DNA of 6,861 nt, from assembly GCA_013812065.1 (NCBI GenBank), contig JACCUC010000012.1, positions 1 to 6,861 of the forward strand, in the 5' to 3' direction. The notes beneath the pieces are model-generated. The model did not search any database and was not told where the DNA came from. It saw only the letters and a program-made list of their open reading frames with translations. Within the stretch, counting starts at the first letter, position 1, and the number at the start of each line of letters is the position of its first letter. The stretch comes from Thermoleophilaceae bacterium. Lineage in GTDB: Bacteria; Actinomycetota; Thermoleophilia; Solirubrobacterales; Thermoleophilaceae. Shown here piece after piece: positions 1-6,064 of the stretch. The translations under genes were made by a program, and so were the position numbers.

Positions 1-3
1 TCG

Positions 4-1104
4 ATGGGCCGCCAAGCGGAGCTCGATCTCATCGTGGTCGGCGGGGGGATCGTGGGTCTTTCGACCGCGGTCGCGGCGCAGGATCGCGGCCTCGCGGTGC
101 TCTGCTTCGAGGCGGCCCGCCCAGGCGCCGGCCAGTCCGCGGGCCGGACGCGCATCTTTCGTCACCGCCACGAGCGGCCGGAGCTCGTCGAGCTGGCGGT
201 GCGCGCACGGCGGGAGTGGGAGCGCTGGGAGATGCGGCTGGGGCACAGGCTGGTCGGCGACGAGGGCGCGCTGATGGCAGGGCCTGACCTCGAGGACCAT
301 GCCCATCGCTTCGAGGCCGCGGACGTCGAGTACGCGGAGGTCGACCCCTCCGCGCAGCGGCGTGCGCTCCCGATCCTCGCCTCCCTCGGCGAGACCGCGC
401 TCCTGGACCCGAAAGGCGGCGCGATCCGCATCCGCGACGCCGTCGAGGCACTCGTCGGGTGGCTGGGCGAGCGGCTGGTACTCGCCGAGGTGCTGGGCCT
501 GGAGCAGGCGGACGGCGGTCTCGAGGTCCACACGTCCGAGGGCATATGGCGGGCCCGTCGGACCGTCGTCTGCGCCGGTTCCGGCACCGACAGGCTCGCT
601 CGGCCGCTCGGTCTCGAGCTTCCGGTGAGGCACGGCTGCCAGCTGCGGGCGACGTTCGGCGTCCGTGAGGGGCTCGCCGGCGAGCGCCTCGCATGCCTGC
701 TCGACCGTCGCGACACGGCTGCGAGCGGCGTCTACGCCTCGCAGTGCGAGGGAAGACCCTGCTACACCGTCGGGCTGCACTCGAGCGAGGTGGACCTCCC
801 CGACGGCACCGCGCCGATCCCGCCCGCCGAGTCGCTCTCGCCCACCGTCGAGCGCACCTCCCGCTACGTGGCCGAGAACCTCCCCGGCCTCCACCCCGAG
901 CCCGTCGAGCTGCGCCTGTGCCGGACCACCAAGCTCCCCTGGGGCAACGACGCCTTCGCGGCGTGGCGGCAGGGTCCGGTGACCGTCTTCGCGGGCAACA
1001 ACGTGTTCAAGTTCGCGCCGGTGATAGGACCCTTGCTCGTGGACTCCGCGGTGTCCGACGACGTGGCTCCCGAGCTGGCCGTGCCCGCGGAGGTGCCGGC
1101 GTAA
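4..1104 (+). CDS. FAD-dependent oxidoreductase, sarcosine oxidase-like (DAO family)
   Basis: A 366-residue flavoprotein of the D-amino-acid-oxidase/MTOX superfamily, expected to oxidise a secondary or N-methylated amine or amino acid in the cytosol. The N-terminal Rossmann dinucleotide motif GGGIVG is at residues 13-18, with the ribose-binding acid Glu36 at the end of the second strand (LCFEA). TRIFRH (49-54) matches the TRIIRH block of monomeric sarcosine oxidase, whose two arginines correspond to Arg50 and Arg53. Cys306 (LCRTT) falls where that enzyme attaches FAD covalently, and FKFAPVIG (335-342) is the typical C-terminal FAD segment. Two differences stand out. The usual SGHGFKF block reads GNNVFKF, and the oxygen-activating lysine appears to be replaced (VGLH region, near residue 255). 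Length is slightly short of the usual 370-390. The ATG lies three bases from the window edge, so no ribosome binding site can be seen and a start further upstream is possible. The family call is firm; the substrate is unknown. Confidence 0.88.
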   Translation: MGRQAELDLIVVGGGIVGLSTAVAAQDRGLAVLCFEAARPGAGQSAGRTRIFRHRHERPELVELAVRARREWERWEMRLGHRLVGDEGALMAGPDLEDHAHRFEAADVEYAEVDPSAQRRALPILASLGETALLDPKGGAIRIRDAVEALVGWLGERLVLAEVLGLEQADGGLEVHTSEGIWRARRTVVCAGSGTDRLARPLGLELPVRHGCQLRATFGVREGLAGERLACLLDRRDTAASGVYASQCEGRPCYTVGLHSSEVDLPDGTAPIPPAESLSPTVERTSRYVAENLPGLHPEPVELRLCRTTKLPWGNDAFAAWRQGPVTVFAGNNVFKFAPVIGPLLVDSAVSDDVAPELAVPAEVPA

Positions 1105-1185
1105 GGGCGTCCGAGGGTGGCGGGCGGAAGGTTCGGCAGCGATCGCCGGGGGGAACCACCACTACAGGGATCAACGCATCGAGAT

Positions 1186-1190
1186 GGAGG
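1186..1190 (+). promoter_or_regulatory. Ribosome binding site deciding the DJ-1/PfpI start
   Basis: GGAGG lies five bases before the ATG at 1196. An in-frame ATG at 1184 overlaps this site and has no good Shine-Dalgarno sequence of its own, so 1196 is preferred, giving 185 rather than 189 residues. Confidence 0.65.
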
Positions 1191-1195
1191 ACGAT

Positions 1196-1753
1196 ATGAC
1201 CCACCAAGAGCACGAGCAGCCACTCGACGGCAAGCGCGCGGCGGTCGCCGTCGGCCCGCTGTTCGAGGACATCGAGGCCCTGTATCCGCTCTACCGCCTC
1301 CGCGAGGCCGGCGCCGAGGTGCAGGTCATCGGCTCGGAGGCCGGCACCACGCTCCCGGGCAAGAAGGGCGACCAGATCGAGACCGAGCTAGCGGCCGGCG
1401 ACCTCTCGGCCGACGACTTGGACCTGCTCGTGATCGCCGGCGGCTTCGGGCCCGACAAGCTGCGTACGGACGAAGGCCTGCTCGGGCTCGTGCGCGGCCT
1501 CCATGACCAGAGCAAGCCGATTGCGTTCATCTGCCACGGGGGCTGGGTCCCGGCATCGGCCGACATCGTCGCGGGCCGGCGCGTGACCGGTAACCCCTCG
1601 ATCGCCGACGACATGCGCAACGCCGGTGCCGAGTGGGAGGACGCCGAGGTGGTGGTCGACGGCAATCTCGTCTCCTCCCGCAAGCCGGCTGATCTGCCGG
1701 CATTCCTGCGGGCTACGATCGAGCTCGTGGCGCACGCCCCGGCCGTTGCGTAG
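1196..1753 (+). CDS. DJ-1/PfpI family protein (YhbO-like protease/deglycase/glyoxalase type)
   Basis: A 185-residue class I glutamine-amidotransferase-fold protein of the PfpI branch. Members have been described as intracellular cysteine peptidases, glyoxalase III-like enzymes or protein/nucleotide deglycases acting on methylglyoxal adducts. Which activity applies here cannot be read from sequence. The nucleophile elbow AFICHGGW contains Cys113 followed by His114. The conserved acid is Glu24 in LFEDIEALYP, matching the catalytic Glu of archaeal PfpI. The C-terminal block AGAEWEDAEVVVDGNLVSSR is nearly the family consensus, and length is typical. One small difference is CHGG where most members have CHGP. 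There is no signal peptide, so it should be cytosolic. It follows the oxidoreductase gene by 91 bases on the same strand and converges on the HAD gene with a 22-base gap. The start at 1196 is chosen for its GGAGG site; 1184 is the alternative. Confidence 0.92.
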   Translation: MTHQEHEQPLDGKRAAVAVGPLFEDIEALYPLYRLREAGAEVQVIGSEAGTTLPGKKGDQIETELAAGDLSADDLDLLVIAGGFGPDKLRTDEGLLGLVRGLHDQSKPIAFICHGGWVPASADIVAGRRVTGNPSIADDMRNAGAEWEDAEVVVDGNLVSSRKPADLPAFLRATIELVAHAPAVA

Positions 1754-1756
1754 CTG

Positions 1757-1779
1757 CTGAGCGGCGCGAGGCTGCTCAG
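1757..1779. terminator. GC-rich hairpin at convergent junction, possible bidirectional terminator
   Basis: CTGAGCGGC (1757-1765) pairs with GCTGCTCAG (1771-1779) in a 9-bp stem with one G-U pair around a 5-base loop. It begins three bases after the DJ-1/PfpI stop codon and contains the stop codon of the opposing HAD gene (1776-1778). No T-run follows on either strand, so it is not a classical intrinsic terminator. Stems without T-runs are common at gene ends in high-GC bacteria, which makes the role plausible but unproven. Confidence 0.4.
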
Positions 1780-2558
1780 TCGGCGGAGTCGCTTGCGGCG
1801 GTCAGGCGTCGCAGGGTGTCCACGTCGAGGCGTCCGGGGGGATCGAGCCGGTGAGGATCGGCCAGGATCGAGACGGGGGCGTCAGGGCGCCCGAAGCCGT
1901 CGAGAACGAGGTCGGCATCGTCGAAGTCCTGCTCACGCGTGTAGTCGTTCACCACGATCACGCAAGCCAAACCGGCCGCCTTGGCCGCCCTCAGGCCGTT
2001 GGCGGAGTCCTCCAGCCCCGGGGCGGCTGAGGCCCGGAGCCCGAGGCGCTCGAGCGCCATCTCGTGGGCCATCGGGTCGGGCTTTCGATCCGGGGCATCG
2101 TCGCTCGCCACGATGGTCTCGAAGCGCTCGAGCCCGAACAGGCGGTCGAGCAGGGGCTCGACCCACTTCCGTGTCCCCGTCGTCGCCACCGCCAGCCGCA
2201 CGCCGGCGTCCTCGAGCTCGTCGAGCAGTTCGCTGACGCCCGGGCGCGCCTCGATCTCGCCCTGGCTCGCCATCTCGGTGAAGATCTCGGTCTTGCGGGC
2301 TTGGAGGCGGCTCGCGAGCTCCTCGCGCTCGTCCTCGGGCATGCCCTGCTCCTCGAAGTACGCGTTGATGCGGCGCTCCCCTCCGGTGACGGCGAGCAGC
2401 TCGCCGTAGCGCTCCACGTCCCAGCGGTCGGGGAGGCCGGCCTCCTCGAAGGCCCGGTTGAAGGCGACGCGATGACCGTCGCGCTCGCTGTCGACCAGGG
2501 TGCCGTCGACGTCGAGCACGATCGCCTCCAGGCCGGGTCCCACTATCCCGCCCGCCAC
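1776..2558 (-). CDS. CbbY-like HAD-superfamily phosphatase
   Basis: A 260-residue HAD hydrolase with a helical cap. It is expected to remove phosphate from a sugar phosphate or similar small metabolite through a phospho-aspartate intermediate. All four HAD motifs are visible: DVDGT (nucleophile Asp16, acid/base Asp18), Thr126/Thr127 in VATTGT, Lys159 in RKPDP, and the acidic GLEDS (181-185, Glu183/Asp184) for magnesium. The cap segments GHRVAFNRAFEEAG (28-41) and LLAVTGGERRINAYF (54-68) are characteristic of CbbY, the Calvin-cycle-associated xylulose-1,5-bisphosphate phosphatase, rather than of generic phosphoglycolate phosphatase. Nothing else in the window indicates carbon fixation, so the substrate is open. 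It is the third gene of the E1 operon. The GTG at 2558 overlaps the E1 beta end by 16 bases. A second in-frame GTG at 2543 shares one base with the E1 beta stop (TAGTG) and would remove five residues. Neither has an ideally spaced ribosome binding site: GGAGG at 2564-2560 is too near the first and 16 bases from the second. Confidence 0.9.
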   Translation of the reverse strand: MAGGIVGPGLEAIVLDVDGTLVDSERDGHRVAFNRAFEEAGLPDRWDVERYGELLAVTGGERRINAYFEEQGMPEDEREELASRLQARKTEIFTEMASQGEIEARPGVSELLDELEDAGVRLAVATTGTRKWVEPLLDRLFGLERFETIVASDDAPDRKPDPMAHEMALERLGLRASAAPGLEDSANGLRAAKAAGLACVIVVNDYTREQDFDDADLVLDGFGRPDAPVSILADPHRLDPPGRLDVDTLRRLTAASDSAD

Positions 2559-3679
2559 TCCTCCGGGTCCGTCTCCTCCCCCAGCACCGCCAGGGCGGCC
2601 GCGCGGATCTTCTTGGCGTGCGGGAGCGTCGCGTTCTCCAGGTTCTTCGCGTACGGCATGGGCACCTCGGCCATGCCGACGCGGCCGATCGGCGCGTCAA
2701 GGTCGTCGAAGCACGCGTCCTGAACGCGCGCGCACAGCTCGGCGCTGACGCCGTACGTCGCCCAGCCCTCGTCGACGCAAAGGGCGCGATTCGTCTTTGC
2801 GAGCGAGCGGGCCACCGTCTCCATGTCGAGCGGACGGAGCGAGCGAAGGTCGATCACCTCGGCCGAGATCTCGTCCTCCTCGAGCTGGGCCGCCACCTGG
2901 AGCGAGCGCTGCGCGGCCATGGAGTGAGCGATGAGAGTGATGTCGTCGCCCTCGCGCGTCACCTTCGCCTGGCCCATCGGCGTCAAGTAGTCCGGATCCT
3001 GGGAGACCTCGCCCTTCAGGTTGTAGGACGGCAGGCTCTCCACCACCAGCACCGGGTCGTCGTCGCGGATCGCCGCCTTCAGAAGGCCCTTCGCGTCCGC
3101 CGGCGTCGCGGGGGTGACGACCTTCAGCCCGGGCACGTGGGCGAACCAGCCTTCGAGGTTCTGCGAGTGCTGGGCGGTGAGCTGGCTGCCCGCTCCGTTC
3201 GGCGTGCGGATCACCATCGGGCAGCCGACCTGCCCGCTGAACATGTACTGGAGCTTCGCGGTGTGGTTGACGACCTGGTCCATCGCCATGAGGATGAAGT
3301 TGATCGTCATGATCTCGACGACAGGGCGCAGTCCGGTCATCGCCGCCCCGGTGGCAAGACCGACGAAACCCTCCTCCGAGATGGGTGCCTCGCGGATCCG
3401 CTTCGTTCCGAAGTCGTCCAGCAGCCCCGCGGTGACCTTGTAGGAGCCCTCGAAGATCCCGATCTCCTCGCCGATGAGGAAGACCCGCTCGTCGCGCGCG
3501 AGCTCCTCGTGTAGCGCGCGGCGAAGCGCCTCCCGGTAGGAGATCTCCTCCGTCTCGTACTCATGCTGCTCGTCCGACTCCTGGCCCTCGCGCTCCTCGC
3601 CGCGCTCGACCTCGTCGGTGGCGTGCGCCTGGTCCTCGGCCCCGTTCACCGTCTCCGTATCGGTGCCGGACTCATCCAT
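2543..3679 (-). CDS. pdhB: Pyruvate dehydrogenase E1 component, beta subunit
   Basis: The beta chain of a heterotetrameric thiamine-diphosphate 2-oxoacid dehydrogenase E1. With E1 alpha it decarboxylates pyruvate and passes the acetyl group to lipoyl-E2. The transketolase-like pyrimidine-binding domain runs from about residue 46 to 220: YREALRRAL, LIGEEIGIFEGSYKVTAGL (with the conserved acidic GEE that contacts the cofactor), PISEEGFVGLATGAAMTGLR, and TAQHSQ with His171. The C-terminal domain (about 235-365) has VIDLRSLRPLDMETV, VDEGW and the conserved VPMPYAKNLE. These blocks match mitochondrial/alphaproteobacterial PdhB more closely than acetoin or branched-chain enzymes, though substrate range is inferred. 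At 378 residues it is about 45 longer than the core. The excess is an N-terminal tail with 19 Asp/Glu among the first 45 residues. The start is well supported: AAGGAG at 3692-3687 lies seven bases before the ATG, which overlaps the E1 alpha stop by eight bases (ATGGATGA), so the two are translationally coupled. Confidence 0.95.
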   Translation of the reverse strand: MDESGTDTETVNGAEDQAHATDEVERGEEREGQESDEQHEYETEEISYREALRRALHEELARDERVFLIGEEIGIFEGSYKVTAGLLDDFGTKRIREAPISEEGFVGLATGAAMTGLRPVVEIMTINFILMAMDQVVNHTAKLQYMFSGQVGCPMVIRTPNGAGSQLTAQHSQNLEGWFAHVPGLKVVTPATPADAKGLLKAAIRDDDPVLVVESLPSYNLKGEVSQDPDYLTPMGQAKVTREGDDITLIAHSMAAQRSLQVAAQLEEDEISAEVIDLRSLRPLDMETVARSLAKTNRALCVDEGWATYGVSAELCARVQDACFDDLDAPIGRVGMAEVPMPYAKNLENATLPHAKKIRAAALAVLGEETDPEEWRAG

Positions 3680-4919
3680 CTCCCAGCTCCTTCTCGAGGA
3701 CCAGCTCTCGCTCCCCGAACGGGCTGCCCGGGGTCATGCGCGCGAACTGCTCCCCGGCGTGCTCGTCGCCGTATACGTGGCGGGCGAGCGAGTCGAGCTC
3801 CGGGGGATCCGCGTTCTCGGCGAACTCGACCGCCTCCTGGACCCGCGCGTCCATCCGCTCGCGGACCTCGTCGAGCTCCTCGTCCGACTCGACGATCCCA
3901 CGGTCGCGGAGGATCTGGCCGAAGCGGGATATCGGGTCGTTCCCCTTCCACTCCTCGATCTCCTCCTCGGTGCGGTAGGCGGTACCAGCGTCAGCCACCG
4001 AGTGCCCGCGGTAGCGGTAGGTGATGCACTCGAGCAGGGCCGGCAGGCGCTCCTCCCGCGCGCGGCGGAGAAGGCGGTCGGAGGCCTCCATGACCGCCTC
4101 GAGGTCCTGACCATCGATCCTCTCCGCATGCATTGCGAACGCGCCCACACGCTTCCACACCTCCGGCTCCGCCGACGCCATGTGCACCGAGGTGCCCATC
4201 CCGTAGATGTTGTTCTCCACGAGGTAGACGACCGGAAGCTGGAGGAGGCCGGCGAGGTTGAGCGCCTCGTGCCAGGCGCCCTCGTTCACCGCGCCCTCGC
4301 CGAGCTCGCAGAGGACGGCGTGCGGCTGATCGGTCTGAGCGAAGGTGAAGGCGGCACCCGTCGCGAGCGGCACGTGGCCGGCCACGATTCCCCAGCCGCC
4401 GAGGTAGCCGCGCGTGGGATCGGCGAGGTGCATGGACCCCCCGCGGCCACCGGCGCAGCCGTCCGCGCGTCCGAAGAGCTCGGCCATCACCGACTCGGGC
4501 GAGATGCCCCGCGCGAGCGCGAGGTGGTGGCAGCGGTACGCGGAGACGAGAATGTCGTCCTGCCCGAGGGGCTCGAGCCCGCCTACCGCGACGGCCTCCT
4601 GACCGGAGGAGAGGTGACAGTAGCCGCCGATGCGCGCCTTCTTGTACTGGCGCTCGGTCTCCTCCTCGAAGAGCCGGATGAGGACCATCGTCTCGTAGAG
4701 CTCGCGCAGGCGGTCGGCGCTGGGCGAGATCTGACTCTCCGGCCCGACGGGGCTCCCCGCGTCCTCGAAATGATCCGGGGCGATGTGCCCGCCGGCCGCT
4801 CCGCCCGGCTCCTGACGCTGGCCGTCCGATGGTTCGTCGCGATCCTCCGGCTCGGCCTCGCTACCCCCGGACTCCCCCCGGCCATCCTCGCTCCCCTTCG
4901 CCTGTTTCCTTCGCGCCAC
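3672..4919 (-). CDS. pdhA: Pyruvate dehydrogenase E1 component, alpha subunit
   Basis: The alpha chain that binds thiamine diphosphate in heterotetrameric E1. Counting from the GTG at 4919 it has 415 residues. The core starts near residue 70 (LRELYETMVLIRLFEEE), followed by GYCHLSSGQEAVAVG (99-113), AYRCHH, FGRADGCAGGRGGSMHL (149-165) and GGWGIVAGHVPLATGAAF. The cofactor motif spans GEGAVNEG (207-214) to VENN (234-237). The loop YRYRGHSVADAGTAYRT (301-317) closely follows the mitochondrial E1 alpha phosphorylation loop: His306 and Ser307 are kept, but the second phosphosite serine is alanine. The metal-binding Asp of GDG is Glu208, as in branched-chain E1 alpha. The first 68 residues are a hydrophilic Gly/Glu/Asp/Ser/Gln-rich tail, probably disordered. 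The GTG at 4919 has GGAGG nine bases upstream; an open frame reaches a GTG at 4988, but that start would add a stretch unlike the family. It is the first gene of the operon, divergent from rlmN. Pyruvate is the likeliest substrate; another 2-oxoacid is possible. Confidence 0.94.
   Translation of the reverse strand: MARRKQAKGSEDGRGESGGSEAEPEDRDEPSDGQRQEPGGAAGGHIAPDHFEDAGSPVGPESQISPSADRLRELYETMVLIRLFEEETERQYKKARIGGYCHLSSGQEAVAVGGLEPLGQDDILVSAYRCHHLALARGISPESVMAELFGRADGCAGGRGGSMHLADPTRGYLGGWGIVAGHVPLATGAAFTFAQTDQPHAVLCELGEGAVNEGAWHEALNLAGLLQLPVVYLVENNIYGMGTSVHMASAEPEVWKRVGAFAMHAERIDGQDLEAVMEASDRLLRRAREERLPALLECITYRYRGHSVADAGTAYRTEEEIEEWKGNDPISRFGQILRDRGIVESDEELDEVRERMDARVQEAVEFAENADPPELDSLARHVYGDEHAGEQFARMTPGSPFGERELVLEKELGDG
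3687..3692 (-). promoter_or_regulatory. Ribosome binding site of pdhB inside the end of pdhA
   Basis: AAGGAG on the minus strand, seven bases before the ATG at 3679. It lies within the last codons of pdhA. It supports the ATG start that includes the long acidic tail, and coupled translation of the two subunits. Confidence 0.6.
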
Positions 4920-5056
4920 GCTGCACAGCCTCCATCGCTCGAGGGCTACTCCTACGGGCGTACCCGAGCCCCAAATACCCACGCGCACCGTACCGCAAGC
5001 GGGCGCTCGCCGAGTATCGCCGACGCGGGGAGAGCGGCGGCTGCGACACTCGAAGC
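4920..5056. promoter_or_regulatory. Divergent intergenic region between pdhA and rlmN
   Basis: These 137 bases separate the chosen starts of pdhA (minus) and rlmN (plus), so both promoters must lie here or inside the neighbouring genes. No convincing -35/-10 pair is visible on either strand. The best weak candidates are a GATACT box on the minus strand (5018-5013), without a good -35 partner, and GACACT on the plus strand (5045-5050), six bases before the rlmN GTG. No strong operator palindrome was found. Confidence 0.4.
4929..4933 (-). promoter_or_regulatory. Ribosome binding site deciding the pdhA start
   Basis: GGAGG on the minus strand (CCTCC as written), nine bases before the GTG at 4919. 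It favours this start over the GTG codons at 4988 and 4982 in the same frame. Confidence 0.6.
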
Positions 5057-6058
5057 GTGGATCTCGAGTTGCTCGATCGCACGCTCGCCGACCGAGGCGA
5101 GCCCCGCTTTCGCGCCAAGCAGATCTGGGAATGGGTCGCTCGCGGAGCCCAGTCCTACGAGGAGATGACGAACCTTCCCGCCGCCCTGCGCGCCGAGCTC
5201 GCCGTGGCCGTTCCCCTCTCCGCCCTGGGTCTCGAGCGCGAGGCGCACGCCCGCGACGGCACCGAGAAGGCGCTGTTTCGCACCCACGACGATCGCCCGC
5301 TCGAGGCCGTGCTCATGCGTTACCGCGACGGGCGGCGCTCGGTCTGCCTGTCGAGCCAGTCCGGCTGCCCGCTGACGTGCACGTTCTGCGCCACCGGCGC
5401 GATGCGGTTCGGCCGCAACCTGACCACCTCGGAGGTCCTCGACCAGGCGCTCCACTTCCGCCGCCGCTCGGGAATAGACCACGTCGTCTTCATGGGCATG
5501 GGCGAGCCGCTGCTCAACCTCGACGCGGTGCTCGCCGCCTGCGAGCGCCTGCGCGACCTCGGCGTGAGCGCCCGCCGCACCGCGATCTCCACCGTGGGCT
5601 GGATTCCCGGCATCGAGCGGCTGGCGGCCGAGGATCCGCCGGTGCGACTCGCGCTCTCCCTGCACGCCCCCGAGGACGCGCTGCGCTCTGAGCTCATGCC
5701 GGTCAACGAGCGCTACCCGCTTGGTGACGTGCTCGCCGCCTGCCGGCGCTGGTCGGAAGCGCGGCGCGCACCGGTGTTCGTCGAGTACCTGATGCTAGAC
5801 GGGGTCAACGACCGCTACGAGCAGGCGGTCGCGCTCGCCGGCCTGCTCGGCTCCCAGGGCACCTTCAAGGTCAACCTCATCCCCTACAACCCGACCGAGG
5901 CCGGGTTCAAGGGCTCGAGCCGCGCGGCCATCGAGGCCTTTCGCGCGGTGCTGGCCGAGCGGGGCCTGACCGCGACCGTGCGGCTCACCCGCGGCCGGGA
6001 GATCGACGCGGCGTGTGGCCAGCTCGCCGCGCGCGAGGGCGAGCTCGCGCGGACCTAG
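5057..6058 (+). CDS. rlmN: Dual-specificity 23S rRNA/tRNA adenine-C2 methyltransferase RlmN (radical SAM)
   Basis: A radical-SAM enzyme that methylates C2 of A2503 in 23S rRNA and, in characterised members, A37 of some tRNAs, supporting translational fidelity. From the GTG at 5057 it has 333 residues, slightly short but normal. The N-terminal helical domain contains FRAKQIWEWV (18-27). The [4Fe-4S] motif is Cys104, Cys108 and Cys111 (CPLTCTFC), preceded by CLSSQSG with Cys97, which corresponds to the cysteine that resolves the RNA-protein intermediate. GMGEP (147-151) is the SAM-binding loop, followed by STVGW, LSLHAP, LMPVNERYPL and NLIPYNP. Cys320 in IDAACGQLA is the methyl-carrying cysteine near the C-terminus. 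The full catalytic set is therefore present. The reading frame is open back to an ATG at 4829, but those 76 extra codons would overlap pdhA on the opposite strand and encode low-complexity sequence with no family resemblance. No Shine-Dalgarno sequence precedes the GTG, so the transcript may be leaderless. Confidence 0.95.
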   Translation: MDLELLDRTLADRGEPRFRAKQIWEWVARGAQSYEEMTNLPAALRAELAVAVPLSALGLEREAHARDGTEKALFRTHDDRPLEAVLMRYRDGRRSVCLSSQSGCPLTCTFCATGAMRFGRNLTTSEVLDQALHFRRRSGIDHVVFMGMGEPLLNLDAVLAACERLRDLGVSARRTAISTVGWIPGIERLAAEDPPVRLALSLHAPEDALRSELMPVNERYPLGDVLAACRRWSEARRAPVFVEYLMLDGVNDRYEQAVALAGLLGSQGTFKVNLIPYNPTEAGFKGSSRAAIEAFRAVLAERGLTATVRLTRGREIDAACGQLAAREGELART

Positions 6059-6064
6059 GAACGT

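Noticed and set aside
1152..1180. ECF-sigma-like promoter (GGAAC at 1152-1156) before the DJ-1/PfpI gene
   Set aside because: The GGAAC matches a typical -35, but no matching CGTC/GTT -10 lies at 16-18 bases. It is probably a chance match.
2618..3514. 298-codon open frame on the plus strand
   Set aside because: It is antisense to pdhB, whose conserved domains are unambiguous. The composition is low-complexity Arg/Leu/Val/Asp/His-rich, typical of a shadow frame.
4920..4988. Extended pdhA start at the GTG at 4988
   Set aside because: The GTG at 4919 has a well-spaced GGAGG, and the extra 23 residues have no family counterpart and would consume half of the divergent promoter region.
4829..5056. 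N-terminal extension of rlmN back to the ATG at 4829
   Set aside because: It would overlap pdhA on the other strand and encodes Pro/Arg/Ser-rich sequence unlike RlmN. The family N-terminus fits the GTG at 5057.
3618..5168. 516-codon open frame on the plus strand
   Set aside because: It lies antisense to pdhA and the start of pdhB, shows no recognisable domain, and is explained by strong GC third-position bias, which keeps the antisense frame free of stops.
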